This document shows positions 7,889-14,326 of a stretch of DNA of 14,326 nt, piece after piece. Every line of letters starts with the position of its first letter. Position 1 is the first letter of the stretch. The notes beneath the pieces are model-generated. The model was not told where the DNA came from and did no database searches. It was given only the letters and a program-made list of their open reading frames with translations. The stretch spans positions 1 through 14,326 of the forward strand of contig JAYNFX010000037.1 in assembly GCA_038106885.1 (NCBI GenBank), in the 5' to 3' direction. The stretch comes from UBA3537 sp038106885 (GTDB taxonomy: Bacteria > Bacteroidota > Bacteroidia > Flavobacteriales > Flavobacteriaceae). Position numbers and translations under genes: made by a program.

Positions 7889-8260
7889 ATGAGTTTTTTT
7901 AGTAGTATTTTTAATGGTAATGAAATTGATTGGTCTGAAAATATTTTGGATTCAGCAGATCAGTTTAAAGAATTAATTGAAAAATCATACAGCAAACCTC
8001 AATTAATTTTTAAGCACTCCACTCGCTGTAGTATAAGTATATATATACTTAAAGATTTTATTTCAAACAATGTTGAATATAAAAGCAATATTGATTGGTG
8101 GTATTTAGATATATTAAAATACCGTTCTATTTCTAATTTAATTGCTGATAATTTTGAACTTATTCATCAATCTCCACAGCTTATCATAATTATTGATGGG
8201 GTAGTCTCTAACCATGCATCACATGAAAAAATTAAGAATATAAAGCTATCGGATTATTAA
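7889..8260 (+). CDS. ytxJ: YtxJ-like monothiol bacilliredoxin
   Basis: A 123-residue thioredoxin-fold protein of the YtxJ (BrxC, DUF2847) family. Members act in bacillithiol-dependent redox control, reducing mixed disulfides between proteins and bacillithiol. The diagnostic part is LIFKHSTRCSIS (39-50), with the single active-site cysteine Cys47; the C-terminal HQSPQLIIIIDG (93-104) supplies the cis-proline loop (Pro96), and SHEKI (111-115) is also typical. It is cytosolic, with no signal peptide. Several Bacteroidota encode bacillithiol synthesis enzymes, so the role is plausible although none is in view. The coding sequence just after Cys47 contains an 18-bp palindrome. It is divergent from smpB and convergent with the DUF6314 gene. 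Confidence 0.88.
   Translation: MSFFSSIFNGNEIDWSENILDSADQFKELIEKSYSKPQLIFKHSTRCSISIYILKDFISNNVEYKSNIDWWYLDILKYRSISNLIADNFELIHQSPQLIIIIDGVVSNHASHEKIKNIKLSDY
8034..8051. repeat. 18-bp perfect palindrome inside the YtxJ-like gene
   Basis: The bases TAAGTATATATATACTTA read the same on both strands. They encode the residues directly after the active-site cysteine (SISIYILK). No functional role can be assigned from sequence; a cruciform, a binding site or chance are all possible. Confidence 0.6.
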
Positions 8261-8296
8261 AAACTTAATTTTCTTTACCTAAAATTAGATTAGTTT
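8261..8296. terminator. Possible bidirectional terminator between the YtxJ-like and DUF6314 genes
   Basis: In the 24-base gap between two convergent genes, TAATTTT (8266-8272) pairs with AAAATTA (8281-8287) around an 8-base loop, and AAACT (8261-8265) pairs with AGTTT (8292-8296) beyond a 4-base bulge. The stem is almost all A-T, hence weak, and runs into the last codons of the DUF6314 gene. Its position suits termination in both directions. Confidence 0.35.
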
Positions 8297-8728
8297 ATTA
8301 TAAGTTGTATGAGAACTATAATTTTTTCTTGGTCCGGTCACATTGTGAATTATTTCAAATTCTAAATTAGGTTTAAATATGTAATTTGATATGTAACAAT
8401 CTTCTATACATTGGTGAGAAGATATTCCATGTAGTATTCCATCATTGTTTTTTAGTTGTATCGATTGGAACAATAATTTTGGTGTTTCATAAAAATAAAT
8501 TTGAAGTTCATTTTTTAATATGCTATAGATATATTTTCTATTTGATCTCAAAACTTTACCATTCTTAATTTTTAGGTTTCCTGTTTCACTATAAATAAAT
8601 TCATTTTTATTATTGAATTTAAATAAAACTTTTCCATAGCTTGTATTGCCATTGTCAAATACTCTATTAAATGACCATTCTCCCAATAAAAGACTATATG
8701 ATAAATAATTATTCCTCAATGTTTTCAA
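8285..8728 (-). CDS. DUF6314 family protein
   Basis: A 147-residue protein with the DUF6314 pattern: an N-terminal LLGEWSFNRVF, then FIYSETGNLK, LQIYFYETPKLLFQSI, SHQCIEDCYISNY with the conserved His-Cys-Asp-Tyr spacing, and the diagnostic C-terminal VTGPRKNYSSHTTY. The family is thought to form a small lipocalin-like beta-barrel and its ligand is unknown. No signal peptide or membrane helix is seen, so it is probably cytosolic. The reading frame has no ATG: it is closed upstream by TGA (8741-8743), and TTG at 8728 or TTG at 8719 must serve. It is convergent with the YtxJ-like gene and divergent from hutH. Function remains unknown. Confidence 0.8.
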   Translation of the reverse strand: MKTLRNNYLSYSLLLGEWSFNRVFDNGNTSYGKVLFKFNNKNEFIYSETGNLKIKNGKVLRSNRKYIYSILKNELQIYFYETPKLLFQSIQLKNNDGILHGISSHQCIEDCYISNYIFKPNLEFEIIHNVTGPRKNYSSHTTYNKLI

Positions 8729-8741
8729 AAAATATACACAT

Positions 8742-8749
8742 CAAAATTA
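8742..8749 (-). promoter_or_regulatory. Candidate -7 element for the DUF6314 gene
   Basis: The minus strand reads TAATTTTG, an exact TAnnTTTG match located 13 bases before the TTG start at 8728. This placement supports the short TTG-initiated reading frame. Confidence 0.4.
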
Positions 8750-8798
8750 ATCATTACCAATTAAATGATTTAAATATTTGGATTTATTAAATGTAATA

Positions 8799-8810
8799 CT
8801 CAAATTTGAG
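8799..8810. promoter_or_regulatory. 12-bp palindrome upstream of hutH
   Basis: CTCAAATTTGAG is a perfect palindrome 19 bases before the hutH ATG, in the region shared with the divergent DUF6314 gene. It could be an operator for a dimeric repressor. Palindromes of this size are expected several times by chance in AT-rich DNA of this length, so the case rests only on location. Confidence 0.3.
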
Positions 8811-8829
8811 AACAGCATATTAAATATTT

Positions 8830-10332
8830 ATGTATACAATTGACGATAATCCTTTTAGTATTAATTTAATTAGTAAATTAATTTCAAATAAAACTAAATT
8901 AGCTCTTTCGAAAAATTCTATTGATAAAATTGTCTCTTGCCGTGATTATCTAAACCATAAAATTGAATCATCGAAATCACCTATATATGGAATAAATACA
9001 GGATTTGGTTCGTTATATAATGTGAAAATTTCTTCAAAAAATTTAAAAAAACTTCAAGAAAATTTAGTGAAGTCACATGCTTGTGGAATTGGTAAAAAAG
9101 TTCCAAAAAGTATAGTTAAATTAATGATGTTACTAAAGATTAAGGCATTATGCCATGGTTATAGCGGAGTTCAGTTAAGTACTGTTGAAAGATTAATTGA
9201 TTTTTATAATTTAGATGCTTTACCAGTAATCTACACTAAAGGTTCACTTGGAGCTTCAGGCGATCTAGCCCCTTTGGCTCACATGGCATTATCAATTATA
9301 GGCGAAGGTGAGATGTGGTATAAGGGGAAAAAAGTTAAGACTTCTGAAGTTTTGATTGAAAATAAAATGAAACCAATCTCACTGCAATCTAAGGAGGGCT
9401 TAGCATTACTTAATGGAACTCAATTTATGTCAGCATATGCAGTAGATTGTTTGATAAAGTCTTACAGGTTATCATTTTTATCAGATTTAATAGCTTCAAT
9501 ATCTTTAGATGCATTCAATTGTCGATTGGAACCATTTAATTCTTTAATTCATGATTTGAGGCCTCATAAAGGACAGGTGTTGACTGCAAAAAGAATTTCA
9601 GGATTCTTAAAAGGTAGCTCTTTGATTAAACAAAAAAAGAATCATGTCCAAGACCCTTATTCTTTTCGTTGTATACCACAAGTTCATGGGGCTACTAAAG
9701 ATTCGTTAGAGTTTTTTCGATCTACAATAATTACTGAAATTAATTCAGTTACAGATAATCCCAATATTTTTGCTCAAAAGGATGTAATTATTTCTGGCGG
9801 AAATTTTCATGGGCAACCTATTGCACATGCACTTGATTTCTTAAAAATTTCAATTTCAGAGTTAGGAAATATTTCAGAAAGGAGAATATTTAAATTAATT
9901 TCAGGAGAAAGAAATCTACCATGTTTTTTAATCGACAAACCTGGACTTAACTCTGGTTTGATGATTCCACAGTATACAGCTGCAAGTATCGTTAGTGCGA
10001 ATAAGCAACTTGCTACGCCAGCTAGTATTGATTCAATTGTTTCATCAAATGGTCAAGAAGATCATGTTAGTATGGGAGCAAATGCTGCAATTCAGGCTTA
10101 TGAAATTATTGAAAACACTGAACAAATTTTAGCAATAGAATTACTTAATGCCTCTCAAGCTTTATTTTTTAGAGAAGAAAAAACATCAGATTTTCTTCAA
10201 GACATTTTAAGTTCTTACAGGGAATTAGTGCCAAAAGTTACAGAAGATCGAATTCTTCATAACGATATTGAACTTTCAGTGAATTTTATAAGAAATTTAG
10301 AGTTAGGTGAAGAAATTTTTATTTCAACTTAA
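8830..10332 (+). CDS. hutH: Histidine ammonia-lyase
   Basis: Removes ammonia from L-histidine to give urocanate, the first step of histidine use as carbon and nitrogen source. The protein has 500 residues, the usual bacterial length. The Ala142-Ser143-Gly144 triad in GSLGASGDLAPLAHM cyclises to the MIO electrophile. Other active-site residues are seen: Tyr53 in YGINTGFGS, His83 in KSHACGIG, Asn195 in NGTQ, Tyr276 and Arg280 in QDPYSFRCIPQVHG, and Glu410 in NGQEDHVSMG. His83 with this context points to histidine rather than tyrosine or phenylalanine as substrate. The enzyme is a cytosolic homotetramer in characterised relatives. No hutU, hutI, hutG or hut regulator is present, so the gene is an orphan here. 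It is divergent from the DUF6314 gene and convergent with clpC. ATG at 8830 fits the family N terminus. Confidence 0.95.
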   Translation: MYTIDDNPFSINLISKLISNKTKLALSKNSIDKIVSCRDYLNHKIESSKSPIYGINTGFGSLYNVKISSKNLKKLQENLVKSHACGIGKKVPKSIVKLMMLLKIKALCHGYSGVQLSTVERLIDFYNLDALPVIYTKGSLGASGDLAPLAHMALSIIGEGEMWYKGKKVKTSEVLIENKMKPISLQSKEGLALLNGTQFMSAYAVDCLIKSYRLSFLSDLIASISLDAFNCRLEPFNSLIHDLRPHKGQVLTAKRISGFLKGSSLIKQKKNHVQDPYSFRCIPQVHGATKDSLEFFRSTIITEINSVTDNPNIFAQKDVIISGGNFHGQPIAHALDFLKISISELGNISERRIFKLISGERNLPCFLIDKPGLNSGLMIPQYTAASIVSANKQLATPASIDSIVSSNGQEDHVSMGANAAIQAYEIIENTEQILAIELLNASQALFFREEKTSDFLQDILSSYRELVPKVTEDRILHNDIELSVNFIRNLELGEEIFIST

Positions 10333-10335
10333 TTC

Positions 10336-10352
10336 TGTATGAATTTTATACA
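10336..10352. terminator. Weak hairpin between hutH and clpC
   Basis: TGTAT and ATACA enclose a 7-base loop in the 28-base gap between the convergent stop codons. A T-rich stretch follows on the plus strand from about 10363, but not directly after the stem, so a terminator function is uncertain. Confidence 0.25.
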
Positions 10353-10360
10353 AACCTATT

Positions 10361-12922
10361 CTAGTTTTTCTTTTTTGACTTACCTGCAGTGGTAGTTACT
10401 GTTGTTAATTTAACAAATAATGAATCAGTTTCTTTATTTAAATCTATAGAAATAGTATCCCCTGATTGAATATTTGATTTTATAATTTCTTCAGCTATTA
10501 GATCTTCAACGTATTTTTGAATTGCTCTTTTCAGTGGTCTGGCTCCATATTGTTTGTCAAACCCTTTTTCTGCAATAAAGCTTTTTGCCTTTTTACTTAG
10601 TTTTAGTTTGTACCCAAGTTCATCAATTCTGTTGAGTAATTTATCTAATTCAATATCAATAATTTTATCAATATCATTTTTTTCTAATGTGTTAAATACA
10701 ACAACATCGTCAATTCTGTTAAGGAACTCTGGGGCAAAGGCTTTTTTTAGTGCATTTTCAATCACTGATCGTGCATTTGAACTTTCCTGCATTTTTTGAG
10801 CAGATGTACCAAAGCCTACACCATTGCCAAAGTCTTTAAGTTTTCTAGCCCCAACATTAGATGTCATTATAATTATTGTATTGCTAAAGTCGATTTTTCT
10901 TCCAAGACTATCAGTTAGAAATCCATCATCTAAAACCTGTAAAAGCATATTATAAACATCAGGATGAGCTTTTTCAATTTCATCAAGTAAAATAACAGAA
11001 TATGGTTTTCTGCGAACTTTCTCAGTAAGTTGCCCACCTTCTTCGTAGCCAACATAACCTGGAGGAGCACCAACTAGCCTCGAAATCGCAAATTTTTCCA
11101 TGTATTCACTCATGTCAATTCTAATTAAAGAATCACTGCTATCAAAAAGTTCACTGGCAAGAACTTTTGCAAGTTGAGTTTTTCCTACACCAGTTTGACC
11201 TAAAAAAATAAAAGATCCAATTGGTTTACTAGGGTCTTTCAATCCAGCTCTATTTCTTTGAATAGCCTTAACTACTTTTGAAACAGCTTTATCTTGACCA
11301 ATTACTTTTCCATTAATAAGTTCTGGTAGTACTGAAAGTTTATTTCCTTCTGTTTGAGCAATCCTATTCACAGGAATTCCTGTCATCATAGATACAACTT
11401 CAGCAACATTTTCTTCATTTACAATTTCTCTGTTAGTTTTTGATTCAGCTTCCCACTTTTCTTGCGCCTCAGATAAATTCTTTTCAATTCGCTTTTCATC
11501 ATCTCTAAGCCTAGCAGCTTCTTCGTACTTTTGCTTTTTTACAACAGAGTTTTTAGTTTCTCTTACAGATTCAAGTTCTGCTTCTAATTCTAAAATTTGA
11601 TCAGGAACATCAATATTAGTAATATGAACTCTAGATCCCGCTTCATCTAATGCATCAATAGCTTTATCTGGTAGAAAACGATCTGACATATATCTACTAG
11701 TCAGTTTTACACATGCCTCAATGGCTTCATTAGTGTAATCTACATTATGATGATCTTCGTATTTATTTTTGATGTTATTTAATATCTCAATTGTTTCATC
11801 AATTGTGGTGGGTTCAATTATAACTTTTTGAAAGCGTCGTTCAAGGGCACCATCTTTTTCAATATGTTGTCTGTATTCGTCTAAAGTAGTAGCTCCAACA
11901 CACTGAATTTCACCTCTTGCAAGTGCTGGCTTGAACATATTTGATGCATCGAGACTTCCTGTAGCCCCGCCAGCTCCAACAATTGTGTGAATTTCATCTA
12001 TAAATAATATAACATCATCATTTTTTTCCAATTCGTTCATAACCGCTTTCATGCGTTCTTCAAATTGACCTCGATATTTGGTACCTGCTACCAAGCTGGC
12101 CAAATCTAAGGTAACAACTCTTTTATTGAATAGAATTCTAGAAACTTTACGCTGTATAATTCTGTTTGCTAAACCTTCTGCAATAGCAGATTTTCCTACT
12201 CCAGGTTCACCAATTAATAGTGGGTTATTCTTTTTTCTTCTACTAAGAATTTGTGATACCCTTTGGATTTCTTTTTCTCTTCCAACAACAGGATCTAATT
12301 TCCCCTCTTCAGCCATAGCAGTTAAATCGCGACCAAAATTATCCAAAACAGGAGTTTTTGATTTTTTATTTGCTTTGTTTGAAGTTTCTTTAGAATATGC
12401 TTTTTCTTGAGTGTCATCTTTTTCGCTACTTGAGAATGTTTCAGCAGTAGGTGAATCTCCATATGTTAAGTTATCCTCCGTAATCATTGATTTAAATTGC
12501 TCTTTAACATTGTCGTAGTTAACTCTTAATTTGTTTAAAAGTTTTGTAGTTGGATCATTTTCGTTTCTAAGAACACAAAGTAATAGGTGTACAGTATTAA
12601 TAGATTTGCTTTGAAATAGTTTAGCCTCTAAAAAAGTTGTTTTTAAAGCACGCTCAGCTTGTCTGGTTAGGTGTAAGTTTTTTTTCTCATTTGAAGAAAA
12701 TGATATGTCCGGATTTGCAGGACTTAAAATTTCAACTTTTCTTCTAAGTTGACTTAGGTCAATATCAAGGTTATTTAATATCTCAATTGCTTTTCCTTGC
12801 CCATCGCGCAATAGTCCAAGCATTAAGTGTTCTGTACCTATGAAATCATGACCCAGGCGTAATGCTTCTTCTTTACTATAAGAAATTACGTCTTTGACTC
12901 GGGGGGAAAAATTATCATCCAT
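10361..12922 (-). CDS. clpC: ClpC-type AAA+ chaperone of the ClpCP protease
   Basis: An 853-residue class I Hsp100 unfoldase that feeds substrates to ClpP. Domain order: two Clp N repeats (residues 1-145), an acidic/charged linker, AAA-1 with Walker A GEPGVGKS (238-245) and Walker B VILFIDE (304-310), a short middle region containing a UVR-like motif (KQKYEEAARLRDDEKRIE, 463-480) in place of the long coiled coil of ClpB, AAA-2 with Walker A GQTGVGKT (575-582), Walker B VILLDE (643-648), arginine finger in LNRIDD (734-739) and sensor 2 GARPLKRAI (793-801). The ClpP-docking loop reads GVGFG (701-705), so it should be a protease partner rather than a disaggregase. The UVR motif separates ClpC from ClpA and ClpB; in Firmicutes this region binds adaptors such as MecA. 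clpP is not in the window. It is divergent from gyrA across 248 bases and has no clear -7 element. Confidence 0.96.
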   Translation of the reverse strand: MDDNFSPRVKDVISYSKEEALRLGHDFIGTEHLMLGLLRDGQGKAIEILNNLDIDLSQLRRKVEILSPANPDISFSSNEKKNLHLTRQAERALKTTFLEAKLFQSKSINTVHLLLCVLRNENDPTTKLLNKLRVNYDNVKEQFKSMITEDNLTYGDSPTAETFSSSEKDDTQEKAYSKETSNKANKKSKTPVLDNFGRDLTAMAEEGKLDPVVGREKEIQRVSQILSRRKKNNPLLIGEPGVGKSAIAEGLANRIIQRKVSRILFNKRVVTLDLASLVAGTKYRGQFEERMKAVMNELEKNDDVILFIDEIHTIVGAGGATGSLDASNMFKPALARGEIQCVGATTLDEYRQHIEKDGALERRFQKVIIEPTTIDETIEILNNIKNKYEDHHNVDYTNEAIEACVKLTSRYMSDRFLPDKAIDALDEAGSRVHITNIDVPDQILELEAELESVRETKNSVVKKQKYEEAARLRDDEKRIEKNLSEAQEKWEAESKTNREIVNEENVAEVVSMMTGIPVNRIAQTEGNKLSVLPELINGKVIGQDKAVSKVVKAIQRNRAGLKDPSKPIGSFIFLGQTGVGKTQLAKVLASELFDSSDSLIRIDMSEYMEKFAISRLVGAPPGYVGYEEGGQLTEKVRRKPYSVILLDEIEKAHPDVYNMLLQVLDDGFLTDSLGRKIDFSNTIIIMTSNVGARKLKDFGNGVGFGTSAQKMQESSNARSVIENALKKAFAPEFLNRIDDVVVFNTLEKNDIDKIIDIELDKLLNRIDELGYKLKLSKKAKSFIAEKGFDKQYGARPLKRAIQKYVEDLIAEEIIKSNIQSGDTISIDLNKETDSLFVKLTTVTTTAGKSKKKN

Positions 12923-13040
12923 GTAAAAGTAATTTTATATAAAAATACGAATTTTAAATTTCAAAATGACAAATCAAAATAATTAATAATAGTGATCAAT
13001 ACAAACGAAAATAAAAACAATAAGAATTCAAAATTTTTAA

Positions 13041-13089
13041 ACTCGATTTTATCAACCTTTTACATCTTAAATTGTTGATAAAATCAAGT
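13041..13089. repeat. Long inverted repeat upstream of gyrA
   Basis: GATTTTATCAAC (13045-13056) and GTTGATAAAATC (13074-13085) are perfect 12-base arms around a 17-base spacer. Past one mismatch, three further pairs extend the arms to 13041-13056 and 13074-13089. It lies about 80 bases before the gyrA ATG and about 120 before the clpC ATG. It may be an operator, a supercoiling-sensitive cruciform or an RNA stem in a long gyrA leader; the right arm read on the minus strand contains TTATCAACA, one base from a DnaA box (TTATCCACA). Confidence 0.65.
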
Positions 13090-13099
13090 AAAAAAACAG

Positions 13100-13125
13100 T
13101 CATATTTAAACATATTAAAATATGA
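13100..13125. repeat. Short inverted repeat in the gyrA leader region
   Basis: TCATATTT (13100-13107) and AAATATGA (13118-13125) are 8-base arms around a 10-base spacer, 45 bases before the gyrA ATG. The arms are almost entirely A and T, so chance is likely. Confidence 0.3.
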
Positions 13126-13170
13126 AAGTTTTATATTAGCTATCACGTTATAATTACAACAAATTAACTT

Positions 13171-14326
13171 ATGATTGAAGGAGAAAAATTAATCCCAATT
13201 AATATTGAAGATGAAATGAAATCTGCATACATTGATTATTCAATGTCTGTAATTGTTTCACGGGCTTTACCTGATGTAAGAGATGGCCTTAAGCCAGTTC
13301 ATCGCCGTGTTTTGTATGGAATGCATGAACTTGGCGTGAAATCCAGCTCTGCTCATAAAAAATCAGCTAGAATTGTTGGAGAAGTTCTTGGGAAATATCA
13401 TCCGCATGGCGATACATCAGTGTATGACACAATGGTTAGAATGGCGCAAGAATGGAGTCTAAGATACATGCTAGTTGATGGTCAGGGGAACTTTGGTTCA
13501 ATTGATGGTGATAGCCCAGCAGCAATGCGTTACACTGAAGCGAGGATGAGAAAGATTTCTGAAGATATGCTTGCTGACATTGAGAAAGAAACAGTTGATC
13601 ATAAATTAAATTTTGATGATACACTTCATGAACCTACAGTGCTACCTACCAGAATACCAGGCTTGCTAGTTAATGGAGCTTCTGGAATTGCTGTTGGTAT
13701 GGCTACTAATATGCCACCACATAATTTATCTGAAGTAGTAGACGGTATTACAGCATACATTGATAATAATGACATTGAAATCAATGAACTTATGCAACAT
13801 GTTAAAGCTCCTGATTTTCCCACCGGAGGTATAATTTATGGCTATGATGGTGTTAAAGATGCTTTTGAGACAGGAAGAGGTAGAATAGTTATGAGAGCAA
13901 AGGCAAATATTGAAGAAGTTAATGGAAGAGAATGTATAATTGTTAATGAAATCCCATATCAGGTAAATAAAGCTGATATGATTAAAAAGACAGCCGATCT
14001 TGTTAATGACAAGAAATTAGATGGAATTTCAACTATCCGAGATGAATCAGATAGGAATGGTATGCGTATTGTTTATGTTTTAAAGAGAGATGCTATTCCA
14101 AACATTGTACTTAATAAACTTTTTAAATACACAGCTCTACAATCTTCTTTTAGTGTAAACAATATTGCTTTGGTTAATGGTCGTCCTGAAATGTTAAACC
14201 TTAAAGACATGATACATCATTTTGTTGATCATCGTCATGAGGTTGTAGTTCGCAGAACCAAGTTTGAATTGAGAAAAGCTGAGGAAAGAGCTCATATTTT
14301 AGAAGGACTAATTATTGCATCAGACA
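13171..14326 (+). CDS. gyrA: DNA gyrase subunit A, N-terminal part
   Basis: The breakage-reunion subunit of gyrase, which with GyrB introduces negative supercoils using ATP. About 385 residues are present before the right edge cuts the gene; the rest of the core and the C-terminal DNA-wrapping beta-propeller are missing. My translation begins MIEGEKLIPINIEDEM and shows the family landmarks SMSVIVSRALPDVRDGLKPV (24-43), the quinolone-determining segment KYHPHGDTSVYDTMVRMAQ (75-93), GQGNFGSIDGD (104-114), the DNA-cleaving Tyr121 in MRYTEAR, and PTRIPGLLVNGASGIAVGMA. The position equivalent to E. coli Ser83 is Thr82, and Asp86 matches Asp87. ATG at 13171 is the natural start; no Shine-Dalgarno sequence precedes it, as is usual in this phylum. 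Confidence 0.97.
   Translation, partial: MIEGEKLIPINIEDEMKSAYIDYSMSVIVSRALPDVRDGLKPVHRRVLYGMHELGVKSSSAHKKSARIVGEVLGKYHPHGDTSVYDTMVRMAQEWSLRYMLVDGQGNFGSIDGDSPAAMRYTEARMRKISEDMLADIEKETVDHKLNFDDTLHEPTVLPTRIPGLLVNGASGIAVGMATNMPPHNLSEVVDGITAYIDNNDIEINELMQHVKAPDFPTGGIIYGYDGVKDAFETGRGRIVMRAKANIEEVNGRECIIVNEIPYQVNKADMIKKTADLVNDKKLDGISTIRDESDRNGMRIVYVLKRDAIPNIVLNKLFKYTALQSSFSVNNIALVNGRPEMLNLKDMIHHFVDHRHEVVVRRTKFELRKAEERAHILEGLIIASD

Larger units (their letters stand above)
12923..13170. other. clpC-gyrA divergent intergenic region
   Basis: The longest gene-free stretch of the window, 248 bases and very AT-rich. It must carry promoters for both clpC (minus) and gyrA (plus). No exact TAnnTTTG element is found on either strand; the nearest toward clpC is TTATTTTG on the minus strand close to 12980. 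It holds a 12-bp perfect inverted repeat and a smaller one, listed separately. I see no small open reading frame or RNA gene in it. Confidence 0.6.

Noticed and set aside
8386..8568. Plus-strand open frame of 60 codons with hydrophobic residues
   Set aside because: Antisense to the DUF6314 gene; hydrophobic runs follow from AT-rich complement codons.
10554..10799. Plus-strand open frame of 81 codons
   Set aside because: Antisense to the conserved clpC C-terminal region; serine- and leucine-rich composition is typical of a shadow frame.
12078..12410. Plus-strand open frame of 110 codons
   Set aside because: Antisense to the clpC AAA-1 Walker A region and without similarity to a known family.
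12933..12944. 12-bp palindrome TTTTATATAAAA in the clpC leader
   Set aside because: Pure A-T palindromes of this size are expected by chance in such AT-rich intergenic DNA.
12923..13170. Possible replication origin because of a near DnaA box
   Set aside because: Only one site within one mismatch was found, with no cluster of boxes and no dnaA or dnaN gene nearby.
13436..13823. Two minus-strand open frames (13436-13624 and 13626-13823)
   Set aside because: Both are antisense to the catalytic core of gyrA, which is clearly the real gene.
1..14326. Mobile elements, CRISPR arrays, tRNA or rRNA genes, defence systems
   Set aside because: No transposase or integrase motifs, no regularly spaced direct repeats, and no structured RNA gene were seen; all genes belong to known chromosomal families.

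Overview
The window looks like chromosomal DNA of a flavobacterium (phylum Bacteroidota), probably a marine type with a compact, AT-rich genome. The signs are strong AT bias, short intergenic gaps, no purine-rich ribosome binding sites ahead of most genes, several matches to the Bacteroidota -7 promoter element TAnnTTTG, and family markers typical of the group: a carboxypeptidase-regulatory/DUF5686 outer-membrane protein, a DUF6314 protein, a YtxJ-type bacilliredoxin, and a GyrA with Thr at the position equivalent to E. coli Ser83. There are 13 protein genes, no RNA genes, and no mobile element or CRISPR array. No gene-free stretch exceeds 300 bases; the longest is 248 bases between clpC and gyrA.

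Layout. (1) Positions 1-4057, all minus strand, form one tightly packed likely operon. In transcription order it holds a Gfo/Idh/MocA oxidoreductase, a 3-hydroxybutyryl-CoA dehydrogenase, a DUF1015 protein, a YggS-type pyridoxal-phosphate homeostasis protein, and the 5' part of a DnaQ-like 3'-5' exonuclease cut by the window edge. (2) On the plus strand, pcm (protein repair) converges on smpB-DUF5686, a two-gene minus-strand unit; the facing stop codons share TTAA. (3) A YtxJ-like gene (plus) is divergent from smpB and convergent with a DUF6314 gene (minus). (4) hutH (plus) stands alone, without other histidine-degradation genes. (5) clpC (minus) and gyrA (plus, cut by the right edge) are divergent across the longest intergenic region, which contains a long inverted repeat.

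The genes are mostly housekeeping: protein quality control (pcm, smpB, clpC), DNA topology and repair or replication (gyrA, exonuclease), cofactor and redox balance (yggS, YtxJ-like), and central or amino-acid metabolism (hbd, Gfo/Idh, DUF1015, hutH). I see no clear novel system. The points most worth a second look are the inverted repeat between clpC and gyrA, the DUF1015 protein with its ParB/SerK-like DGHHR motif, a set of genes that cannot start with ATG, and an 18-bp palindrome inside the YtxJ-like gene.
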